From Hyphomicrobiales bacterium (GTDB lineage: Bacteria > Pseudomonadota > Alphaproteobacteria > Rhizobiales > Beijerinckiaceae), in the NCBI GenBank assembly GCA_028865375.1, contig JAGWKJ010000050.1:1-11111 (forward strand): 11,111 bases of DNA, read 5' to 3'. Each line of letters begins with the position of its first letter. The stretch's first letter is position 1. Under the pieces are notes generated by a model, which saw nothing but the letters and a program-made list of their open reading frames with translations, was not told the origin of the DNA and ran no database searches. The position numbers were made by a program, and so were the translations under genes. Shown here in pieces: positions 5,718 through 11,111 of the stretch.

Positions 5718-6674
5718 ATGAAGGAGATTCCCGATTACCAGACCTTGATGCTGCCGGTGCTGCGCAGCGCGGCGGGCGGAACGGTCACGACGCGCGACGC
5801 GGTCGAAAGGATCTCTTCGGAATTCGATTTGTCGGATGACGACCGCCGTCGCGTCCTCCCCAGCGGAAGGGGCACCTACGTCTACAACCGCGTCCATTGG
5901 GCGAAGACCTACCTATCGAAGGCAGGACTTTTGGAAGCTACTGGAAGAGGCGCCTTTCGCGCGACCGAGCGGGGTCTCGCCGTCTTGAAATCGACGCCAA
6001 AGCGGATCGATAACGCCTTCCTGTCCCGATACCCGGAGTTCGTGCGCTTTATCCGTCGCATTACGGATGACGCCGACGTGTCGGCGCTGAAGAGCCCCAA
6101 GCGCGGCGAGAGCGATGCCGAAAGGGACAACGAGACGCCCGACGACCTGCTCGACGAGGCCATCAAGCGCCGCGGCGCCTCGCTGCGCGACGACCTGATC
6201 GAGCGCATCATGTCGATCGAGCCGCAGGCGACGCGCGCGCGCGTGTTCGAAAAGCTGGTGCTCAAGCTCCTGCAGGCGATGGGCTACGGCGCCGGCGCGG
6301 GGACGGCCCGCCACGTCGGCGGAACGGGCGACGGCGGCGTCGACGGCGTGATCTTTCAGGATGCGCTGGAGCTCGATCCCGTCTACCTGCAGGCGAAATG
6401 CTATGCGCGGGACGCCATTGTCGGCCCGGAGCAGATCCAGGCGTTCAAGGGCGCGCTCGACGACAAGGGCGCGACCCGCGGCGCGTTCATCACGACCGGG
6501 AAGTTCAGCGCCAAGGCCGGCGAATCCGGCCGCAAGAGACAGAAGCAGGTGGCGTTGCTCGACGGCGACAAGCTCGCCGAACTGATGGAGCGCTACGACG
6601 TCGGCGTGGTCACCGCGCGCACGCTGGCGATCAAGGAACTCGACGAGACCTTCTTCGAGGACCTCGGAGGCTGA
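5718..6674 (+). CDS. mrr: Mrr-family restriction endonuclease-like protein inside the ruv operon
   Basis: A 318-residue protein with the two-domain plan of E. coli Mrr, a type IV enzyme that cuts modified DNA and can trigger SOS. The N-terminal winged-helix Mrr_N-like domain covers about 5-92, starting IPDYQTLMLPVLR and containing NRVHWAKTYLSKAGLLE and GAFRATERGLAVL. An acidic linker covers about 117-145. The PD-(D/E)xK-fold catalytic domain covers about 172-300, with FEKLVLKLLQAMGYG (177-191, E178), GGTGDGGVDGVI (201-212, D209) and the Mrr-type QxK motif in VYLQAKCYA (Q225, K227). GAFITTGKFSAKA (255-267) is also typical. All predicted catalytic residues are present. The ATG at 5718 begins right at the domain and follows GAGGG. 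Base use is uneven: about 5820-6070 is AT-richer with rarer codons, while the catalytic half looks native. The target modification is unknown. The neighbours imply SOS-linked co-expression. Confidence 0.88.
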   Translation: MKEIPDYQTLMLPVLRSAAGGTVTTRDAVERISSEFDLSDDDRRRVLPSGRGTYVYNRVHWAKTYLSKAGLLEATGRGAFRATERGLAVLKSTPKRIDNAFLSRYPEFVRFIRRITDDADVSALKSPKRGESDAERDNETPDDLLDEAIKRRGASLRDDLIERIMSIEPQATRARVFEKLVLKLLQAMGYGAGAGTARHVGGTGDGGVDGVIFQDALELDPVYLQAKCYARDAIVGPEQIQAFKGALDDKGATRGAFITTGKFSAKAGESGRKRQKQVALLDGDKLAELMERYDVGVVTARTLAIKELDETFFEDLGG

Positions 6675-6675
6675 C

Positions 6676-6873
6676 ATGGCGCGCTCGACCAGACTCACCG
6701 CCGACCACCGGCTGACGATCCCAAAGGAAGTCCGGGAAAGTCTCGGATGGCGGCCCGGCGACGCGATGACCCTGACCCCGAAGGGTCGCGGCCTGTTGGT
6801 CGGGCGCGTGCCGGCGCCGAGCGGGCCGCCGGTCGCCGATGGCGCGCGTCGTCGGGACCGCGACGCCCCGTGA
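6676..6873 (+). CDS. Small AbrB/MazE-fold (SpoVT-AbrB) DNA-binding protein
   Basis: A 65-residue protein. Residues 1-44 are a swapped-hairpin AbrB domain: ARSTRLTADHRLTIPKEV then RESLGWRPGDAMTLTPKGRGLL, matching the family pattern of a polar strand, vTIPkevRe.Lg.kpGD, and a closing strand. Residues 45-65 are a Pro/Arg/Asp-rich tail of no recognised type. Such domains are found in transition-state regulators and in antitoxins of the MazE/VapB kind; no toxin gene (PIN, MazF) is next to it. The ATG is 1 bp after the mrr-like stop, with GGAGG five bases upstream inside the end of that gene. Its own TGA overlaps the GTG of ruvB (GTGA). It may regulate this operon or restrain the nuclease, but both are inference. 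It could also be a remnant of a captured module. Confidence 0.82.
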   Translation: MARSTRLTADHRLTIPKEVRESLGWRPGDAMTLTPKGRGLLVGRVPAPSGPPVADGARRRDRDAP

Positions 6874-7907
6874 CCCCGCGTCTCGCCTCGCCCGAGCGCC
6901 GGGCCGACGACGTCGACGTCGCGATCCGCCCCGCGACGCTGGAGGATTTCGTCGGTCAGGCGGCGGCGCGGCGCAACCTGCGCGTCTTCGTCGACGCCGC
7001 CAAGGCGCGCGGCGACGCGCTCGACCACGTGCTGCTGCACGGGCCGCCTGGTCTGGGCAAGACCACGCTGGCGCGCATCGTGGCGCGCGAGATGGGCGCC
7101 AACATCCGCACCACCGCCGGGCCGGTGATCGCCAAGACCGGCGACCTCGCCGCGCTGCTCACCGCGCTCGAGCCGCGCGACGTGCTGTTCATCGACGAGA
7201 TCCACCGCCTGCCCCCCGTCGTGGAGGAGATCCTCTATCCCGCGATGGAGGACCGCCGGCTCGACCTGCTGATCGGCGAGGGGCCTGCCGCGCGCTCGGT
7301 TTCGATCGACCTGCCGCCCTTCACGCTGGTGGGCGCCACCACGCGCACCGGCCTGCTTTCGACGCCGCTGCGCGACCGCTTCGGCATCCCGATCCGGCTG
7401 GAGTTCTACGAAGTCCACGAGCTGGAAGCGATCGTGCGCCGCGCCGCGCGCGTGTTGGGCGCCGAGATCGCCGACGACGGCGCCAACGAGATCGCCAAGC
7501 GGGCGCGCGGCACGCCTCGCATCGCCGGGCGCCTGCTGCGGCGCGTGCGCGACTTCGCCTCGGTCGACGGCGCGCCGACCATCACGCGCGCGCTCGCCGA
7601 CGGCGCGCTGCGCCTGCTCGACGTCGACCTCGCGGGCCTCGACGCGATGGACCGCCGCTACCTGACGCTGATCGCGGAGAAGTTCGGCGGCGGGCCGGTC
7701 GGGGTCGAGACGCTGGCCGCCGCGCTCTCGGAGCCGCGCGACGCCATCGAGGACATCGTCGAGCCCTATCTGTTGCAGCAGGGGCTGATCCAGCGCACGC
7801 CGCGCGGCCGCCTGTTGACGGAGCACGCCTTCCGCCACCTCGGTCTCGCGGTTCCCTCGCGCCCGCCGGCGCAGACGGGCCTGTTCGGGGAGGACGCCGA
7901 GGGTTAG
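6870..7907 (+). CDS. ruvB: Holliday junction branch migration motor ATPase RuvB
   Basis: A 345-residue AAA+ ATPase forming hexameric rings that pump DNA through the RuvA-bound junction. Seen: RPATLEDFVGQ (20-30), Walker A GPPGLGKT (58-65), IRTTAGPVIAKTGDLAALL (79-97), Walker B LFIDEIHRL (106-114), sensor 1 VGATTRTGLLSTPLRDRFG (154-172) with the arginine-finger region, sensor 2 GTPRIAGRLLRRVRDF (214-229), and the winged-helix C-terminal domain ending FRHLGL, followed by a Pro-rich tail. Length is normal. I use the GTG at 6870 because it gives the usual N-terminus (TPRLASPERRADDVDVAIRP), no ATG or other start fits nearby, and it overlaps the AbrB-like stop. Sensor 2 has Gly where E. coli has Asn (IAN to IAG). 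Only 13 bp separate its stop from that of recF on the other strand. Confidence 0.97.
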   Translation: MTPRLASPERRADDVDVAIRPATLEDFVGQAAARRNLRVFVDAAKARGDALDHVLLHGPPGLGKTTLARIVAREMGANIRTTAGPVIAKTGDLAALLTALEPRDVLFIDEIHRLPPVVEEILYPAMEDRRLDLLIGEGPAARSVSIDLPPFTLVGATTRTGLLSTPLRDRFGIPIRLEFYEVHELEAIVRRAARVLGAEIADDGANEIAKRARGTPRIAGRLLRRVRDFASVDGAPTITRALADGALRLLDVDLAGLDAMDRRYLTLIAEKFGGGPVGVETLAAALSEPRDAIEDIVEPYLLQQGLIQRTPRGRLLTEHAFRHLGLAVPSRPPAQTGLFGEDAEG

Positions 7908-7920
7908 GCGGGTCGCTCCG

Positions 7921-9066
7921 TCACGCCGTCCGCACCGTCCCGGCCGCGACGACGAAGCGCGCCGCGTCGGCCGGCAATTCCGCGAACGCCGACGGATCGG
8001 CGCCCGTGAGGAAGGCCTGTCCTTCGAGGGCGTCGATGGCGGCGTAGAGCGCGGCGCGGCGGCCGGGATCGAAATGCGCCGCCACTTCGTCGAGGATCAG
8101 CGTCGGCGCGATGCCGCTCAGCCGCCGCACCAGCCGGGCATGGGCGAGCACGAGCCCGGCCAGCAGCGCCTTCTGTTCGCCGGTCGAGGAACGCCCGGCC
8201 GGTGCGCCGGTCGCGGCCATGGCGACGCGCAGGTCGGAGACGTGCGGCCCTTCGAGCGTGCGGCCGGCGGCGGCGTCGCGGCCCCGGCTTTCGCGCAGTC
8301 GATGCCGGTAGGCGTCTTCCACGTCGAGCGCGGGCGCATCGGCGAGTTCGGCCTCGAGCGCCCCGTCGAGCGCGAGCGCGGCGCGCGGAAAGCCCTCCGC
8401 GCCCGCCTCGCCGGCGTCGATCAGCCCGGCCAGCCGTCGCACGAGGTCGAGCCGCGCCGCCGCCGTGGCCACCGCCACCTCGGCCAACTCGCGCTCGGCG
8501 GCGTCGAGCCAGCGCGCCTCGGCGCGGTCTTCGAGCAGGCGGTTGCGCGCGCGCAGCTGGCGTTCGAGGCGCGACACGCGCGCGCCGTGGCCGGGATCGA
8601 CCGCGAGCGTCGCCCGGTCGAGGAAGCGCCTTCGGTCGCCCGGCGGACCGGAGAACAGCCCGTCCATCGCCGGCGTCAGCCAGACCACGCGCAGGTGCTC
8701 GGCGAAAGCGCTGCCCGAGGCGACCGTCGAGCCGTCGACGCGATGGCGCCGCCGGCCGGGTTCTTCCGCCGCGCCGGGCGTCCAGCCGAGCCCCAGCGAG
8801 TGCCACGCGGTCTCCGCGCCGATCTCCAGCGCGACCGAAAAGCCGCCGCCTCCGCCCGCCCGCGCAAGCGCGTCGGGCTCGGCGCGCCTGAGGCCGCGGC
8901 CCTGCGCGAACAGCGAGATCGCCTCGACGAGGTTGGTCTTGCCGGCGCCATTGGCGCCCGTGAGCGCGACGATGCGGCCCAGGCCGGCGAGGTCGAGCGC
9001 GGGATAGGAGCGGAAGTCGGCCAACGTCACGCGCCGGACGCGCGGCGCGGAATCCTCCGGCGTCAC
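7921..9066 (-). CDS. recF: DNA replication and repair ATPase RecF
   Basis: A 381-residue SMC/ABC-type ATPase of the RecFOR pathway, which helps load RecA at single-strand gaps. Seen: VRRVTLADFRSYPALDL (10-26), Walker A TGANGAGKTN (36-45), LVEAISLFAQGRGLR (46-60), PPGDRRRFLDR (141-151), a helical arm region about 160-215, EGPHVSDL (272-279), the ABC signature SSTGEQKALL (293-302), and Walker B TLILDEVAAHFDP (322-334), followed by FLTG (352-355). All ATPase motifs are intact. The frame stays open upstream through dnaN, but the GTG at 9066 overlaps the dnaN stop (GTGA at 9066-9063) and places the conserved start correctly, so I use it. It is translated from the same message as dnaN. The C-terminus converges on ruvB with 13 bp between stops and no visible terminator. 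Confidence 0.95.
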   Translation of the reverse strand: MTPEDSAPRVRRVTLADFRSYPALDLAGLGRIVALTGANGAGKTNLVEAISLFAQGRGLRRAEPDALARAGGGGGFSVALEIGAETAWHSLGLGWTPGAAEEPGRRRHRVDGSTVASGSAFAEHLRVVWLTPAMDGLFSGPPGDRRRFLDRATLAVDPGHGARVSRLERQLRARNRLLEDRAEARWLDAAERELAEVAVATAAARLDLVRRLAGLIDAGEAGAEGFPRAALALDGALEAELADAPALDVEDAYRHRLRESRGRDAAAGRTLEGPHVSDLRVAMAATGAPAGRSSTGEQKALLAGLVLAHARLVRRLSGIAPTLILDEVAAHFDPGRRAALYAAIDALEGQAFLTGADPSAFAELPADAARFVVAAGTVRTA

Positions 9067-10181
9067 ACCCGCATCGGCATCAGGACGAACAGGGCCGAGG
9101 CGCCGTCGCGATCCTGGAACAAGGTCGGCGAGCCGGAATCGGCCAACCGCACCAGCGCGGTGTCGCCGTCGACCTGGGCCGCGATGTCGAGCAGGTAGCG
9201 GGAGTTGAAGCCGATCTCGATCGGCGTCGAATCGTAGTCGACCTCGATCTCCTCGGTCGCCGAGCCCGAATCCGGGTTGTTGACCGACAGCGTCATCTTG
9301 CCGTCGCCCACCGCCAGTTTCACGGCGCGGCCGCGGTCCGACGACACGGTGGAGACGCGGTCGACCGCGTCCTTGAACGCCTGCTTCTCGACGACGAGCC
9401 GCTTGTCGTTGCCCTGCGGGATCACGCGCGCGTAATCGGGATAGGTGCCGTCGATCAGCTTGGTGGTCAGCGCCGCCGAACCGACGACGAACCGCGCCTT
9501 GGTCGGCGACACTTCGACCGTCACGGTTCCTTCCGCGTCGGCCAGCAGCTTGCGCACTTCGCCCACCGCCTTGCGGGGCACGATCACGCCGGGCATCCCG
9601 ACCGCGCCCTTGGGGGCCGGCGTCTCGACGCGCGCGAGGCGGTGGCCGTCGGTCGCCACCGCGCGCAGCGCGTGCTTGCCGGAGGATTCCACGACGTGGA
9701 GGTAGATGCCGTTGAGGTAATAGCGCGTCTCTTCCTGCGAGATCGCGAACTGCGTCTTGTCGATCAGGCGGCCGAGTTCGGCGGCCTCGAGCTCGAAGCG
9801 ATGAGGCATGTCGCCGGCCGACAGCGCGGGGAAGTCGGAGGCCGGCAGGCATTGCAGCTGGAAGCGCGAGCGCCCCGAGCGCAGCGTCAGCCGGCTGGCG
9901 TCGCCGTCGGCTTCGAGCGAGACCTGCGCGCCGTCGGGAAGCTTGCCGACGATGTCGAACAGGATGTGGGCGGCCACCGTGGTCGCGCCCGCTTTGGCGA
10001 CCTCGGCGGGCGCGCGCTCGGTTGTCTCCACGCTCAGGTCGGTGCCCTTGAGCAGCAGGCCGTCCTTGTCGGCTTCCACCAGCACGTTTGCGAGGATCGG
10101 GATCGTGTTGCGCCGCTCGACGATGCGATAGACGTGCCCGAGGGCCTTCAACAGCGCGGCGCGCTCCAGCGTCACCTTCAT
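9063..10181 (-). CDS. dnaN: DNA polymerase III beta sliding clamp DnaN
   Basis: A 372-residue ring-forming processivity clamp. Seen: the start MKVTLERAALLKALGHV and IVERRNTIPILANVLVEA (20-37), then LKGTDLSVETT (44-54), CLPASDFPAL (111-120), AISQEETRYYLNGIYL (146-161), AVATDGHRLARVE (174-186), a hydrophobic-pocket region used by clamp-binding peptides, IPQGNDKRLVVEKQAF (254-269), and the typical C-terminal end LMPMRV. The three clamp repeats are complete and length is normal. The ATG at 10181 has GAGGGG nine bases upstream. It is followed by recF with a GTGA overlap. No dnaA gene is next to it; upstream is a metal exporter gene. The 134-bp leader holds a strong hairpin (10208-10223). Confidence 0.98.
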   Translation of the reverse strand: MKVTLERAALLKALGHVYRIVERRNTIPILANVLVEADKDGLLLKGTDLSVETTERAPAEVAKAGATTVAAHILFDIVGKLPDGAQVSLEADGDASRLTLRSGRSRFQLQCLPASDFPALSAGDMPHRFELEAAELGRLIDKTQFAISQEETRYYLNGIYLHVVESSGKHALRAVATDGHRLARVETPAPKGAVGMPGVIVPRKAVGEVRKLLADAEGTVTVEVSPTKARFVVGSAALTTKLIDGTYPDYARVIPQGNDKRLVVEKQAFKDAVDRVSTVSSDRGRAVKLAVGDGKMTLSVNNPDSGSATEEIEVDYDSTPIEIGFNSRYLLDIAAQVDGDTALVRLADSGSPTLFQDRDGASALFVLMPMRV

Positions 10182-10207
10182 GGAACCGACCCCTCGACAC
10201 GGACTTG

Positions 10208-10223
10208 GGGGGCGAACGCCCCC
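10208..10223 (-). promoter_or_regulatory. GC-rich hairpin in the dnaN leader
   Basis: On the coding strand of dnaN this reads GGGGGCGTTCGCCCCC: a six-base-pair stem, all G-C, closed by a four-base loop (GTTC). It ends about 26 bases before the dnaN ATG. It has no run of T after it, so it is not a standard intrinsic terminator of the exporter gene; it may be a leader structure. The rest of the 10182-10315 gap shows a weak inverted repeat (10243-10248 with 10269-10274) and no clear -35/-10 pair. Its role is unknown. Confidence 0.35.
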
Positions 10224-10315
10224 GAAACGGACCGAAACTCTTGCCCCGCGCGACCCGCCCGCGCAAGCCGGGGCGGCCCTCGATTCACAGCTTAAGCGGG
10301 CCTTCCGCGGTCGTT

Positions 10316-11111
10316 TCAGGTCAAGGCGGCGTGCAAGCCCGCCAACGCGCCGACGAGGCCGAACAGCACCATCGCCGCCGCGGCGGCGATCTCCAGCGTC
10401 CGGGCGGCCCCGCGCGCCCAGGGCCCCGGTTTGCGCCGCGCGAGGCCCGCCGCGCCGCGCGCGCCCAAGGTCAGCGCCAGCAGCCCGACGAGGGCGGTCG
10501 CCACTCCCGCGCCCATCGCCACGGCCGCCGCCGCCCCGATCCAGAACGCATGGAGCGACATCGCGAAGGCGAGCGCGATCAGCGCGCCGGTGCAGGGCCG
10601 CAGCGCCACCGCCAACACGGCGGACGCCGCCTTGCGCAGGTCGAGCGAGCCGGCGGCGAGTTCAGGCAGCGCGGCGTGGATGGCGCCGCACGCGCAACGT
10701 TCGGCCGCCTCGCCGGCCCCATAGCGCAGGCGGTCCCACAGGCCGCCCAAGCCGCCGCGCGGACCCGGGGTGGCCGCGAAGCGCGAAGCGCCGGCCGGTT
10801 CGCAATCGGCGGCGCGCGGGATCGCGGCGGGGAGGAGTTTGCCCGCCAACAGCCAGAGGCCGAGCGCGGCGACCACCAGGCTCGAACCGACCTGGAACGC
10901 GAAGGCGGTGCGCGTCATGGTCGCGCTGGTGAGGTGCAGCAAGGCGTCGGCCGCGCCGACCAACGCGATCGCGCCCGCCGCCTGGGCCGCCGCCGCGACC
11001 GCCGCCAGCGTCGCCGCCTGGCGCAACGTCTTGCGGCCGGCGACCGCATAGGCCGCCAGCAGGGTCTTGCCATGGCCCGGCGCCGCGGCATGGACGAGCC
11101 CATAGACGAAG
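10316..11111 (-). CDS. NicO/RcnA-family nickel/cobalt exporter, 5'-truncated by window edge
   Basis: The visible 264 residues (first full codon at 11110) begin FVYGLVHAAAPGHGK, the H-x3-PGHGK signature in the first helix of NicO/RcnA transporters, which move Ni2+ or Co2+ out across the inner membrane. Further hydrophobic segments fit: residues about 31-60, 66-90, the conserved helix VLAVALRPCTGALIALAF with RPC-TG, WIGAAAAVAMGAGVATALV, and a final helix near the C-terminus. The loop between the second and third blocks lacks the His-rich run of E. coli RcnA. It instead carries a CACG...H stretch (ERCACGAIHAALPEL), possibly a metal site. A TTG at 11026 is not the start, because the signature lies upstream of it. 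The N-terminus is beyond the window. It is co-directional with dnaN, 134 bp upstream. Confidence 0.85.
   Translation of the reverse strand, partial: FVYGLVHAAAPGHGKTLLAAYAVAGRKTLRQAATLAAVAAAAQAAGAIALVGAADALLHLTSATMTRTAFAFQVGSSLVVAALGLWLLAGKLLPAAIPRAADCEPAGASRFAATPGPRGGLGGLWDRLRYGAGEAAERCACGAIHAALPELAAGSLDLRKAASAVLAVALRPCTGALIALAFAMSLHAFWIGAAAAVAMGAGVATALVGLLALTLGARGAAGLARRKPGPWARGAARTLEIAAAAAMVLFGLVGALAGLHAALT

Noticed and set aside
5684..6870. Mobile element boundaries (target duplication or inverted repeats) around mrr-abrB
   Set aside because: Comparing both junctions by eye showed no convincing direct or inverted repeats and there is no transposase or integrase.
6676..6873. Toxin-antitoxin pair with the AbrB-like protein as antitoxin
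   Set aside because: No PIN, MazF or other recognised toxin lies beside it. The only possible partner is the mrr-like nuclease, and this remains a hypothesis.
5913..7838. Very long open frame (641 codons) on the minus strand across mrr, the AbrB-like gene and ruvB
   Set aside because: It is antisense to three clear genes, and its translation is Arg/Ala/Asp-rich without motifs. Such shadow frames are expected at this GC content.
9067..10266. recF frame stays open upstream through dnaN, giving a 781-codon ORF
   Set aside because: The upstream part is an out-of-frame reading of dnaN, rich in Arg; the GTG at 9066 overlapping the dnaN stop is the natural start.
10182..10315. Replication origin next to dnaN
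   Set aside because: No DnaA-box-like cluster (TTATCCACA type) or AT-rich unwinding stretch was seen in this short GC-rich gap.

Overview
The window is very GC-rich, gene-dense bacterial chromosome. It most likely comes from an alphaproteobacterium. This rests on the two-subunit glycyl-tRNA synthetase type (glyS beta chain), RuvC/RuvA/RuvB/RecF/DnaN sequences of alphaproteobacterial flavour, and a perfect GTTC-N7-GTTC motif (the alphaproteobacterial LexA/SOS box) at the ruvC start. The genus cannot be named from the sequence. No rRNA, tRNA, CRISPR array, insertion sequence or integrase gene was seen, and no gene-free stretch exceeds about 160 bases.

Layout. Positions 1-3400 (+) hold the 3' part of glyS, a class IV PLP aminotransferase and a sulfotransferase-like P-loop protein. 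These are packed with a 7-bp gap and then an ATGA overlap, so they look co-transcribed. Positions 3397-4410 (-) hold a class I methyltransferase, whose stop overlaps the sulfotransferase-like stop, and upstream of it a 69-aa two-helix membrane protein. Positions 4411-4568 are a divergent regulatory region with an FNR/CRP-type palindrome and the SOS box. Positions 4569-7907 (+) hold the Holliday-junction operon in the order ruvC - ruvA - mrr-like nuclease - AbrB-like small protein - ruvB. Positions 7921-10181 (-) hold dnaN followed by recF (GTGA overlap), convergent with ruvB. Positions 10316-11111 (-) hold the C-terminal part of a NicO/RcnA-type nickel/cobalt exporter that continues past the window edge.

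How the genes work together. RuvA and RuvB branch-migrate Holliday junctions and RuvC cuts them. DnaN is the replication clamp, and RecF loads RecA at gaps. The right two thirds of the window is therefore a replication-repair neighbourhood. The unusual element is a Mrr-family (type IV restriction-like) endonuclease plus an AbrB-fold protein inside the ruvCAB operon. They are joined by tight spacing (1 bp between mrr and abrB, GTGA overlap between abrB and ruvB) and lie downstream of the SOS box. A DNA-cutting enzyme would thus be expressed together with the recombination machinery that handles breaks. The first half of the mrr-like gene, and a segment of glyS, have base and codon use unlike their surroundings.

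Secondary points are a class IV aminotransferase with Thr where the PLP-N1 glutamate normally sits, paired with a sulfotransferase-like gene (a pair I recall as fused in plants), and a possible oxygen/NO-type regulator site in front of the small membrane protein gene. All family assignments come from reading motifs in the translations; no database search was run.
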